Source of the DNA: G963662655 sp963665015
Lineage (GTDB): Bacteria; Cloacimonadota; Cloacimonadia; Cloacimonadales; JAIOQZ01
Direction of reading: 5' to 3'
Assembly (NCBI GenBank): GCA_963665015.2
Contig: CAXXSY010000004.1
Location: forward strand, 2,170,001-2,234,000
Length of the DNA: 64,000 bases
A program made the translations under genes and the position numbers. The notes under the pieces were generated by a model. That model ran no database searches and had not been told where the DNA came from. It saw only the letters and a list, made by a program, of their open reading frames with translations. How positions within the stretch are numbered: position 1 is the first letter of the stretch; each line of letters begins with the position of its first letter. Shown here piece after piece: positions 45,528-54,346 of the stretch.

Positions 45528-47999
45528 ATGTGTATTCGAATCGAAATGAGCCACGAGCCAGCTAAGAATTTAATAAAATACTGGCATTCTCCACCTCGTT
45601 TATTCCAGATTGATCCTTGTACTTTTTTCAAAGAGGAACCGGGAGATGAGATTGGAGAGAGAAAATTCAGGAATGACCGTCAGTTAAATCGTGTATTACG
45701 AGAGATGTCCAATCGTGTTCCTTCCAGGATTTTTTGCCAAATCTCAGAGAGTCTTGATGTAATGATGCACTTCTCCACACACCTCTTCCCCGCATACCCA
45801 CGAATGATTGTTGAATATCTCAGTGTTGAGTGGTTGTCCGCGGCTGATTATCGCAAAGCAAATCATAAGAAATTCCATAGAGACCATATTCTCCATCAGC
45901 CCCAAGTGGCACTTGGCATGCATAAGTTTCTGACAAAGCCTTTTTTTTACAGGGAGAGTAATCGCTATACCCGCACGATGGATCGTCTCTATGAAAATAT
46001 TATCAATAACCTGATTGACCAAAAATGTGAAGATAATTCTGGGCGTTGCATTACTATTCTGGATATTGCAGCATTTATTCTAGCCAGAGGTACTTTCGAT
46101 GTACAGTATATCACTAATTTTGCTTCAAGCCTTGGTCTTCCAGATAATTTTATTCGTTTAGGCAGTCCATCGAAACCCAATGATCTTCTTGATGATATAA
46201 CGATCTGGAAACTCAATCGAGGCACCAATGATACCTCACATTTCGCCTTTTCTTTCTGGAAATATGTTCTGTATCATGCAATGATGGTGGCTGCACTGTA
46301 TCATGACATAGGGTATGTGGTGGAGTTCCTGGGGAAAATCGATGAAGGTATTAGAAAAAGCATGCATGACGAGTACTTGCCTATTGAGCATCCCAAGGAT
46401 ATACTGAATCACATGTCACATCATTTATTTATGGCTCCATTTCTGGGGTATCATCTATGTAATGACTACCCTTTGCCAAATCTCAATGGACTGGATGCAG
46501 AAAAACATATTAAGCATGCCCTGAAAAATCACGGTTTCCAAAGTGCTTTGCACTTCATCTGCCTGAACAATAAACCAAGATACTGGCAGCGAGAGAGAGA
46601 ATCCATGGTGGGAATTTTGATAATGGAGCTTGCTGCACTTGGAATGGCCATGCATAACATGGATGGCTATTATAACCCTGATGATGGTAAATCCCCCAAT
46701 AGGGATTTATTTACTGTGCGATTTGACCGAGATCCGGTTTCATTCATTCTTTCGTTAATCGATTTTCTTCAACACCATGACAGATTTTACGTTACATTTC
46801 CGGGTATTATCACAAAAGATGACGTAAGGATTCGTTTTACCCACCAAGATTTCCGAAGAACCGTAATTGAATATGACGATGTAAATCGCAGTAGACGCAT
46901 GTTAAAAATTATCTTTCAACTCGAGAATATAACAACCATAGAGATTCGTCGAGTAATTCACATAAGTAAGATGATGGCAAGGATTGAGGCTAGTTTCAAA
47001 TCAATGTTTATTCGTGAAGATAAGGATAAGGATAATGTCGACAAAGTGTGGGGCTACTTTGAAAATAACCTTTTACCCTACTTGTGTGTTGTACGTAATT
47101 TGGATTTTGAAATTATTCATCGCTGTCTGTCTGTTGGCACACTTATAGATGATGATATTTACAATGGCGCACCTCAAGATAATGACATTGATAAAATAGA
47201 ATGTGACACATTCTCATATGTTTCTAAACGAGAAAAAGAATCCAATATTGCGTTTGCAATAGATGCATTGATCATAATTCAACGTGCGATCTCGAATATA
47301 ATCAAGGGAATTTCGGAAAAACGAGAATTTGCAAATTATATCGATATCGAAACACCCGTCACGAAGACCAAGTTACGACTTCATTTCAATATGGATACCT
47401 TGAAAAAGATGGCGGACTCCCTTGATTCTCAGGTGAAGAGATGCAGCTATCAAAAAATCTCAATTCTACCGAAAGATGTCCATGATCAATTTATCGGAGA
47501 ATTGCTTATAGGTTGTATCATTCACATACGGATTCAGATATTGAGGAGCTTCTCCGCTATTTACAAATCGACAAAGCCATGTGTTAGTTTAAAGCACCAT
47601 TATAAAGCACTGGAATTGCTGGAGGTATTATTGTCTCGCTGTACGCTGGATAGAGTGTACATTCTGGGTAACAAAAACGTCTCTGCGCAAGATCCAGATA
47701 TTGAGAATCTAACGATTGACCAGGTTATTGCTCATCCATGCTTCAGCGAAATTGGTGAGCAGTCAAGTGAAAACAGCCCGGGATGGTTAGGCTTCACCAT
47801 GACCTGGTCTCGCATTACAACTTTGATCGAATGGTTGTCAGTATCTTCACATTCAAAAAACCTTTACGCTAGAGAATTCCATAAGGTTCATACAGTAAAA
47901 GATACCAACAAGTTGTTTGAAGAGGGTACAGGCTTTTTCGATTTTGATCAACTTTTTGATCGCATTTTTTGCGAGCTTGATGATAGCGATCTTTCATGA
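45528..47999 (+). CDS. HD-domain hydrolase-like protein (module 1, gene 3)
   Basis: An 823-residue protein with an apparent HD-superfamily core in residues 115-420. Candidate metal residues: H120/H123 in RDHILHQPQVALG, H259-D260 in ALYHDIGYVVEF, H298/H299 and H335, H376 in AMHNMDGYY, and a final helix DRDPVSFILSLIDFLQHHDR, a pattern I know from HD domains in conflict-associated proteins (HD-CE type). Such enzymes hydrolyse phosphoesters of nucleotides or nucleic acids. The C-terminal 400 residues are helical and unknown. ATG 45528 has a weak ribosome site; ATG 45546 is an alternative. Candidate effector of the module. Confidence 0.72.
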   Translation: MCIRIEMSHEPAKNLIKYWHSPPRLFQIDPCTFFKEEPGDEIGERKFRNDRQLNRVLREMSNRVPSRIFCQISESLDVMMHFSTHLFPAYPRMIVEYLSVEWLSAADYRKANHKKFHRDHILHQPQVALGMHKFLTKPFFYRESNRYTRTMDRLYENIINNLIDQKCEDNSGRCITILDIAAFILARGTFDVQYITNFASSLGLPDNFIRLGSPSKPNDLLDDITIWKLNRGTNDTSHFAFSFWKYVLYHAMMVAALYHDIGYVVEFLGKIDEGIRKSMHDEYLPIEHPKDILNHMSHHLFMAPFLGYHLCNDYPLPNLNGLDAEKHIKHALKNHGFQSALHFICLNNKPRYWQRERESMVGILIMELAALGMAMHNMDGYYNPDDGKSPNRDLFTVRFDRDPVSFILSLIDFLQHHDRFYVTFPGIITKDDVRIRFTHQDFRRTVIEYDDVNRSRRMLKIIFQLENITTIEIRRVIHISKMMARIEASFKSMFIREDKDKDNVDKVWGYFENNLLPYLCVVRNLDFEIIHRCLSVGTLIDDDIYNGAPQDNDIDKIECDTFSYVSKREKESNIAFAIDALIIIQRAISNIIKGISEKREFANYIDIETPVTKTKLRLHFNMDTLKKMADSLDSQVKRCSYQKISILPKDVHDQFIGELLIGCIIHIRIQILRSFSAIYKSTKPCVSLKHHYKALELLEVLLSRCTLDRVYILGNKNVSAQDPDIENLTIDQVIAHPCFSEIGEQSSENSPGWLGFTMTWSRITTLIEWLSVSSHSKNLYAREFHKVHTVKDTNKLFEEGTGFFDFDQLFDRIFCELDDSDLS

Positions 48000-48030
48000 T
48001 ACATGCATAAATGAATAATAGGAGTATAGA

Positions 48031-51000
48031 ATGTTAGAAGCATTAGAGTTATTCTATCGGCATACAGAGAAAATTATCGGAGAACCAGAATCTCTGGAGA
48101 CTACTTGTGGAGCCTTTTTTATTCAAACGAAATCAAGTTCTCATATTAATTTCGAGAAAATTGACTCTATCGTACAGCGCCTGCATCTTTTCTGCAGTCC
48201 AGAAGAGGATCGTTTACCTACTGCGAATGATGTAAAGAAAATAGCTGCCCTGTTAAAACAGAAGGCGCAAGAACATGAGGCAAAATATAGCTTGTACCTT
48301 TACATACACCCAGCAAAGCTAAATGCTGATCATTGGACAGTAAAAAAAGCCGAAAATGTAATGAACCAATTCAAAGTTGAGATTGGATTGAAAGAGAGAG
48401 GAAAAGGACGGAGTAAAAAGAATAATGATCCGGAAAATCCATTCCAATCTCTTGAAATGTCTTATATGCCGAAAAAGGATATGCTTGATGTCGTTCGGGA
48501 TATGATCAATGAAAGAAGAATGGAGTTTCACAAGCAGATTGAGGAATTATTCAATCAATCTGCTCTTAAAGATAAAAACGGTGCACCCATTGTGATAGAT
48601 CCCTGGATTGGCTCAAGCAGGAGTCGTGAGTATTTGAAACTGGGGATATCTGCGCCTGAAGAGAGGGATCAGAATTCTTTTCTTGCCCGTTTCATCAGTA
48701 ATTCCAGGGAGCGTAACATCGATACTTTGGCTTTGTTTACCGGTGAATACGGATCAGGAAAAACTTTCATTGGAAGATATTTAGCATGCAAGTGGGAATC
48801 GTTGTTTCCTGTTATTGAACAAGGGGAATGTGATCCAGCTTCTCAACCATATATACCCATTTTGATCGAACTGCATCGCTGGGTTCCCCTGAAGGGAGAT
48901 TTCAAGGATTGTTTGCTGAATTACATCAGGCGGTATTACAACATTGATCTTAAGAATTACTCTTTCTTTCTGAGGTTATGCGAGGACATGCATTTTGTTT
49001 TCATTTTTGATGCAATAGATCAGTCTTGGGATGCCCTCTCAAATGAAAATGCCAGGGTCGATCTTCAATTGCTAACAAATCTCAGCAAGAAAGGATACAA
49101 TCGCGTAATCGTTACTTGTCGTCTCTCCTATTTTCGAAAGAGTTTTCAAGAAAAGCTTTGGGAAAATGCTGAGCGTGTTAGCCTTAAGCGTTTCAACCGT
49201 ATTCAAATAAACAAATGCATGGCAGAGACAGAAAATCAGTTTGCCTCTTACTGTTTTGACGACTCGATCACATTACAACCGATACATGTCTTCTTCCTTG
49301 CGTCTCTTAAAAACGTAAACGAAATCAACTCCCAGCTTAAACATGGGAAAATCCCATACGGCAATATCATACAGGAATTCTGGGATGAATCCCTACAAGC
49401 TGCTCGAGAAAATCACCTTCTTGATCCATTTCCAGATTATGTTGTGTATATGCAATCGGTTAAACGTCAATCAGCGGGGATGAGCTGTAAGGATATGCTT
49501 GAAGAGTATTCCAAATGGCTAATGCAAAACGAGCATTCGATTTCTCTTATGTATGAGAACACGGGCAGGGCATTGAAGAACATCAAAGATACCGGTTCCA
49601 ATGAGCTTATCAACAAGTTACGCAGCTTGGTGTTACCAGAAAATGATACCGTGATATCTCGTAGCTTGAAGAAGGTATTCGCATTCGTACCAGGTAAGGA
49701 TAGTGGCGATGACACACATTTAGAATTCCGTTTTAAAATCCTGCTGGATTATCTCGCTGCTGACTGGGCTTTCAATGACATTGCTCACGATTTGGACAGT
49801 GAGCACTTCTCACTTTACAGCCCAGTTTATAGTCTTGGGATTCTTGGTATTGAGACCAGAGCATCCTTGTTGGACAAGATTGCTGGATTGCCAGATAATC
49901 CAGAAAAAGATAAGAATAGCCAGATCACAAAATTGAGATTCCTGGAACATCTCATTGAGCGCCTTGATCGCTCATTGGAAAGAAGCGGTACTAATGACGT
50001 GTACACGGTAACAAATTTAATGAATATTTTATGCGATATGTATCGCAATAGATGGATTGGCGTTGAATTGAATATCAAGGTAAAGGAGCAGATATCGGAT
50101 TTATCCAGAGAAGACAAGCTTTCGGATGGCAATTTTAAAAATATCGATTTCAGCTCTCTTGATCTTTCAACCTTGCAAATGCAAGCGAGTGTTTTCAGTG
50201 GATGCAACTTCAGTAATGTGAACTTTGAGCAGACAAATTTAAAGGACTCGAAATTTCAACATTGCATACTAGATGATTCGGGATGTGTTACTGCAGCTCA
50301 GTTTTATCTCGATCCGAAGAGTGAACAAACCTATATAGCTTATGGCACCATGCAGGGAATGATAAAAAGGTTTAATCCATCAAAAACGCGATTCCAGGAA
50401 GCGGAGGACTTATACGAATTCAACAATGCAATTCTGGCTATTGCCAAGGATGATCTGGCGTTGTATGCATCCTATGAATTTGGCGGGGTAATCCTGTCTC
50501 ATCTTGAAGAATTCAGACAGTCGAAAGATATTCCAGTACAAGATATCATGGCAATAACACCCGTTGAATTACTTGGTGGTGATGCATCGCAAAATACTTC
50601 ATCCGAAAGCAAGATTGAAGGCCTTCTATTGGGAACCAGTGCAGGAGATATCCATTTATATATCTGGCAGGACAATGACCTCCATGCAAAGTGCAGAGCC
50701 TCCATTGGGGAAAACAGAACAGGATGGATTACCGCGATTAGCAAACCCAAGAATACGGGTACCAGAGGCTCCTTCCAGTTCTACGTAGGAACTTCACAAG
50801 GAGAAGTCTATTGTTACAATCTGAAACAGAGCACAGATGAGGAAGAGAGACCTCAATATCTCTTCGAGCAGGATATACATGAAAACGTGATACTAGAAAG
50901 TGGCGGCTCTCGTAGTGTCAAACGGATTATAAAAACTGGCGACAACAAACTGTATGTAACACTGCAAAGAGATCCCGTTAAAACATTGGCATCACAAGAA

Positions 51001-51480
51001 GCGACATGCTTTGAAATTGGTCGAAATGGTCCCAATGTAGATATTGTTCGGGGTGCATTCCATAGACAAGATTATGAGTTTTTAAATATAAAAGATGTAA
51101 TTGTGACAGAATACGGCAACTTAAAGTTTTGCTACATTCTGTATGAAAGGGACAGTGTTTACGGAGTGCGACATGCAAATCTGAATCTTGGCTCACAAAA
51201 TGTATATGAGGATCTGCTACTTGGGATCGAGCTGGATAACACCAGACCTCCCGTAGCATTTACAGAACATCGTGATGCAAGAAAAGACCAATATTTCTGC
51301 ATAGCCAATAATCAGTTGATGATTTATAAACGATCGGCTGGTAGTAGGATATTTATTAACGTCCTTAGCAGACCCGTTGGTATCAATGTATCCGAAGCGA
51401 TTGTCACAAGAGACAAGATTGGAGCGCAACACATCAAGATATTCGAGAAAGGCGGAGCGCGATTTTCTGGTGAATCATAA
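48031..51480 (+). CDS. NACHT-type STAND NTPase with pentapeptide repeats and propeller-like C-terminus (module 1, gene 4)
   Basis: A 1,149-residue protein. N-terminal 200 residues unrecognised. The NTPase has Walker A GEYGSGKT (238-245), a NACHT-like strand YIPILIELHRWVPLKG, Walker B HFVFIFDAID (321-330) and sensor VIVTCRLSYF (359-368). Residues about 699-753 are pentapeptide repeats (NFKNIDFSSLDLSTLQ ... NFSNVNFEQTNLKDSKF). From 755 to the end, repeated strand patterns (TYIAYGTMQGMIKRFNP; FYVGTSQGEVYCYN) suggest a WD/PQQ-like beta-propeller sensor. This layout, P-loop switch plus repeat sensor, is that of STAND immune proteins. GGAG precedes the ATG. Complete; ends 52 nt before IS element B. 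Confidence 0.82.
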   Translation: MLEALELFYRHTEKIIGEPESLETTCGAFFIQTKSSSHINFEKIDSIVQRLHLFCSPEEDRLPTANDVKKIAALLKQKAQEHEAKYSLYLYIHPAKLNADHWTVKKAENVMNQFKVEIGLKERGKGRSKKNNDPENPFQSLEMSYMPKKDMLDVVRDMINERRMEFHKQIEELFNQSALKDKNGAPIVIDPWIGSSRSREYLKLGISAPEERDQNSFLARFISNSRERNIDTLALFTGEYGSGKTFIGRYLACKWESLFPVIEQGECDPASQPYIPILIELHRWVPLKGDFKDCLLNYIRRYYNIDLKNYSFFLRLCEDMHFVFIFDAIDQSWDALSNENARVDLQLLTNLSKKGYNRVIVTCRLSYFRKSFQEKLWENAERVSLKRFNRIQINKCMAETENQFASYCFDDSITLQPIHVFFLASLKNVNEINSQLKHGKIPYGNIIQEFWDESLQAARENHLLDPFPDYVVYMQSVKRQSAGMSCKDMLEEYSKWLMQNEHSISLMYENTGRALKNIKDTGSNELINKLRSLVLPENDTVISRSLKKVFAFVPGKDSGDDTHLEFRFKILLDYLAADWAFNDIAHDLDSEHFSLYSPVYSLGILGIETRASLLDKIAGLPDNPEKDKNSQITKLRFLEHLIERLDRSLERSGTNDVYTVTNLMNILCDMYRNRWIGVELNIKVKEQISDLSREDKLSDGNFKNIDFSSLDLSTLQMQASVFSGCNFSNVNFEQTNLKDSKFQHCILDDSGCVTAAQFYLDPKSEQTYIAYGTMQGMIKRFNPSKTRFQEAEDLYEFNNAILAIAKDDLALYASYEFGGVILSHLEEFRQSKDIPVQDIMAITPVELLGGDASQNTSSESKIEGLLLGTSAGDIHLYIWQDNDLHAKCRASIGENRTGWITAISKPKNTGTRGSFQFYVGTSQGEVYCYNLKQSTDEEERPQYLFEQDIHENVILESGGSRSVKRIIKTGDNKLYVTLQRDPVKTLASQEATCFEIGRNGPNVDIVRGAFHRQDYEFLNIKDVIVTEYGNLKFCYILYERDSVYGVRHANLNLGSQNVYEDLLLGIELDNTRPPVAFTEHRDARKDQYFCIANNQLMIYKRSAGSRIFINVLSRPVGINVSEAIVTRDKIGAQHIKIFEKGGARFSGES

Positions 51481-51516
51481 AATCGTTTCCTGTATCTATT
51501 GCACGCGATTGTCAGT

Positions 51517-51532
51517 TACGGGTATTTTAAAT
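51517..51532. repeat. Left flanking direct repeat of IS element B
   Basis: TACGGGTATTTTAAAT abuts the left inverted repeat; TACGGGCATTTTAAAT (52976-52991) abuts the right one. 15 of 16 identical. A target duplication with one later mutation is the simplest reading; 16 bp is long for IS4-type elements. Confidence 0.7.
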
Positions 51533-51616
51533 CAGGCATACCCCCAGAATGTTTTGAGTAAAAACGTGGTAGAGCTTATTATCAGCGGTTTTGAGAAGAA
51601 ATTGGTTGTGAAAAAA

Positions 51617-51663
51617 GGCTCCTTTGCCAAAATAGTTTCGACCAAAAAACTAACAAAGGAGCC
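51617..51663 (+). promoter_or_regulatory. Hairpin sequestering the transposase ribosome site (element B)
   Basis: GGCTCCTTTG (51617-51626) is the exact complement of CAAAGGAGCC (51654-51663), which contains AAGGAG, 3 nt before the ATG at 51667. Same design as in element A but with a 10-bp stem. Confidence 0.7.
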
Positions 51664-51666
51664 AAT

Positions 51667-52956
51667 ATGCAAGGTCAACTTAAGCAGCAGTTCCACCAGA
51701 TGCAAGGAAAATTTCACAATTTCATGCGCAAGTACAAGGCGGAACTCAGTGTTCCACGCTTCAACTTCTTGAAACAAATGACGAAAGGTATTCTCGCCAG
51801 TCAAAGCGTAATTGTACGCCAGGCAGCCCGTTCGCTACACGAGCAGATTCCATTGCGTAAGACCAGTGGACGCTTATACCGACATCTCGATCAAGAAGAT
51901 TTAGCGTCGGATATCCATGATATTCTGTTAGCTTCGCTAAGTCGTCGGCTCGAACGCGACAGCCTGATCTTTATCGACGAAAGCGATATCGTCAAGCCTT
52001 ACGCAACTCGTATGGAAGGTCTTGAAAAGATACGCGACGCCAGTGCCAACAAGACAGAGTCAGGCTATCACTTGATCAATGCTGTCGCCCTGGTCGGGAC
52101 GCCTTCAAATCATTCGATTGTTCCGCTTTGCAGCAAGATATACAGTAGCAAGATCGAGCATGATACCCGTTCAACGGTTACACGTGATCAAATCGATGAA
52201 ATAACGATCCATAGCAACAATCGTGGCGTTTTTGTGTTGGATCGATGGTACGATATTCGTTCGTTGATCGGACATTTCCACACCAATGGAAACTCGTTCA
52301 TTATTCGCAGTAAAGGTACGCGCAATTTGATAGACGAGGATGATGAAGAAAAAGACTTTCTCCGTGTCTGCAAGTCAGTGAAATTGACCATGGATTTTTG
52401 GAATGCGGGACATCATTTCCGCGTTGGATTGAAACGTGTCAAGATACGCTTGAATCCGCATCCCGTGCAGAATCCGGAGACAGTGGAAGTGTGGCTTGTG
52501 ATCGCACGATACCACGATGGAAAAGAGGGCGGCTTCTTTTACTGTTTGTGCGACTTTCCGGGGCGTGACTGGGACGCAAGAAAGATCGTCGAGTTCACAC
52601 TCACAAGTTACCGTGCGAGATGGAAAATCGAAGAAATGCACCGGCAACTCAAGCAAGATTTCGGATGGGAGCGAATTCGCCTTTTGCAGTATCACAGGCT
52701 GAAAAATCTGAATGCGATCTTCTGGCTCGCTGTATGTTTTCTTTACTCGATGATTACGGATGTGCCCGGATTACAATCGATTATGATGTCGGCATTTATC
52801 GAACGGAAAAGAGACTGGAAGCGCCGAGGTTACTTCATTTACTACAGGTTAGCCTACGTCATTTCGGAGTGTTTCCGATGGTTTGACTGGTACTGGATAA
52901 AGCCAGATAAAGGAAGGTGGAAAGAGCATTTACAGCTCAAGGTCAAATTCGAATGA
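51667..52956 (+). CDS. IS4-like DDE transposase (element B)
   Basis: A 429-residue transposase with DDE residues in IFIDESDIVKPYATRMEGLE, GVFVLDRWYDIRS and ARWKIEEMHRQLKQDFGWE. Collinear with the element A enzyme along its whole length (e.g. shared CDFPGR, HRQLKQDFGWE and LKNLNAxFWL blocks), with the same C-terminal layout, yet differing at very many positions. Intact frame, intact ends and a flanking duplication suggest it was active relatively recently. Confidence 0.9.
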   Translation: MQGQLKQQFHQMQGKFHNFMRKYKAELSVPRFNFLKQMTKGILASQSVIVRQAARSLHEQIPLRKTSGRLYRHLDQEDLASDIHDILLASLSRRLERDSLIFIDESDIVKPYATRMEGLEKIRDASANKTESGYHLINAVALVGTPSNHSIVPLCSKIYSSKIEHDTRSTVTRDQIDEITIHSNNRGVFVLDRWYDIRSLIGHFHTNGNSFIIRSKGTRNLIDEDDEEKDFLRVCKSVKLTMDFWNAGHHFRVGLKRVKIRLNPHPVQNPETVEVWLVIARYHDGKEGGFFYCLCDFPGRDWDARKIVEFTLTSYRARWKIEEMHRQLKQDFGWERIRLLQYHRLKNLNAIFWLAVCFLYSMITDVPGLQSIMMSAFIERKRDWKRRGYFIYYRLAYVISECFRWFDWYWIKPDKGRWKEHLQLKVKFE

Positions 52957-52975
52957 AAAATTGGGGGTATTCCTG

Positions 52976-52991
52976 TACGGGCATTTTAAAT
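52976..52991. repeat. Right flanking direct repeat of IS element B
   Basis: TACGGGCATTTTAAAT, partner of 51517-51532. The following 52992-53172 has TTGACA at 52995-53000 without a clear -10 and no gene; it probably holds the module 2 promoter. Confidence 0.7.
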
Positions 52992-53172
52992 ATGTTGACA
53001 TTCATTCGCGTGGGATTGAATCTGTCCGGGACTAAGTTCAGTTTTAAGGCATAGGAATCCTAAAATCCATTGCCCTTTTATAAATGAATGAAATCAGACT
53101 TTTTTATATGCACTTAACAAGGATAGCATAGTGAAAAAGCAAGGAAGAACGAATTAACTATTAGAGGTAGAG

Positions 53173-54342
53173 ATGGATAAACAAAAGAAAAACTTCTATT
53201 ATTGGCGGGATCTTGTGGGCTTACCAGAAGAATTTCCCAGTCTATTGGAGATTCAAGCAGAAGACCTTGAAGCGTTTTTTGTTACAAGGCCGGAACAGCT
53301 TCAAGAGGTTAAAAACAGCCTCTCAAACCAATACAACACGATGGTTATCTTTCAGCCGGGGTGGGGTGCAAGCTCTTTTTATCAGTATTTTGACAGAATA
53401 AAGCGCAAGGAGATGGTTAATGAGCTGATCATTCCCGTTCGTATCGATTTCGCGGAAGAAGAGAATAAGGTCGTGTGGAATGCCGAGCGATTAGAGGAGA
53501 TTATAAAGTATGAGATTTTCCTACAACTGATCGATCGTGAATGGAGATCAAAACTCAATCGTGACTATTATTTCGACATGATAAATTATGATTCAGAGAC
53601 GGATTTCCTGACATATAGAAACAAGACTCTCAAGAAGATGAGAATCGAAAGAATGGTGGTTGATAACCTGTGCAAGCTATTCCCTTATGCAAAACAGAAA
53701 TCTGACACATTACTGAATATGTTGCTCAAGGACTTACGGATTCAAGTCCAGCTCTTCTTCCATTATCCACGAAATCTTGATGAAGGGGTATTGTTGAGTT
53801 TTATTTCCTCACTCAAGCATTTCTATGAATATAGCCAATTCGAAAAGGCTGCCATCAGGGAATTACATTGTTGCTCAACTCTGATAGCAAATGCTTTGGA
53901 TCGTGATTATCGTCGCAATTACAGACGGATTAAGGTTACACCGTATTCTGCAGCCGAGATATACAAGATGTTTGTGAAGAGGTACAATCCAAGACTTGAA
54001 GGCTATAAAGGGCGAAAAGTTGCGGATTTGGACTCGGTCTTTTCAGAACAATACATTACCCAGGCCTGGAATGAAAGAGATACCATCTCAACAATCGTTC
54101 AATCCGTGAAAAATAAAATACTCGAACAGATGGATTGTGAGAAAAATCAAATACCTTTCAAGCTTGATCCAGGGGTAAGTAATTTTTGTGAACTCAGATC
54201 CGGAAAAACAAAGACAAAGGAACGGAAAACTGTTGAAACCGATGCAACCCGGCAACAATATCAACATGCTATGGATGAGCCACAAGAATCTGAATCTGAT
54301 GAAAAACCAGTAGTTCGAAAACGTTTTAGAAGAAAGAGGTAA
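53173..54342 (+). CDS. Uncharacterised, possibly P-loop-degenerate ATPase (module 2, gene 1)
   Basis: A 389-residue protein not recognised with confidence. Near residues 57-70 the strand-loop-helix MVIFQPGWGASSFYQYFDRI has the place and shape of a Walker A region, but lacks the lysine (GWGASS instead of GxGKS/T), and a following strand ends in IPVRIDFAEEE. That would make it an inactive ATPase homologue paired with the active one encoded next. C-terminus is basic and low-complexity (KPVVRKRFRRKR), perhaps binding nucleic acid. ATG follows GAGG; 4 nt separate it from gene 2. Confidence 0.6.
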   Translation: MDKQKKNFYYWRDLVGLPEEFPSLLEIQAEDLEAFFVTRPEQLQEVKNSLSNQYNTMVIFQPGWGASSFYQYFDRIKRKEMVNELIIPVRIDFAEEENKVVWNAERLEEIIKYEIFLQLIDREWRSKLNRDYYFDMINYDSETDFLTYRNKTLKKMRIERMVVDNLCKLFPYAKQKSDTLLNMLLKDLRIQVQLFFHYPRNLDEGVLLSFISSLKHFYEYSQFEKAAIRELHCCSTLIANALDRDYRRNYRRIKVTPYSAAEIYKMFVKRYNPRLEGYKGRKVADLDSVFSEQYITQAWNERDTISTIVQSVKNKILEQMDCEKNQIPFKLDPGVSNFCELRSGKTKTKERKTVETDATRQQYQHAMDEPQESESDEKPVVRKRFRRKR

Positions 54343-54346
54343 AGGC

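Larger units (their letters stand above)
51533..52975 (+). mobile_element. IS4-like insertion sequence B (1,443 bp)
   Basis: Left end CAGGCATACCCCCAGAATG (51533 on) and right end, read inward, CAGGAATACCCCCAATTTTT (52975 back to 52956) are inverted repeats with an identical ATACCCCCA core. Flanked by the 16-bp direct repeat. Carries one intact transposase. It sits in the interval between module 1 and module 2; without it those would be about 230 nt apart. Confidence 0.88.

Noticed and set aside
53084..53131. 15-residue ORF (MNEIRLFYMHLTRIA) as precursor peptide for the radical SAM enzyme
   Set aside because: No ribosome site, no Cys/Gly/Ser-rich core, and far upstream of the radical SAM gene; probably chance in an AT-rich gap.
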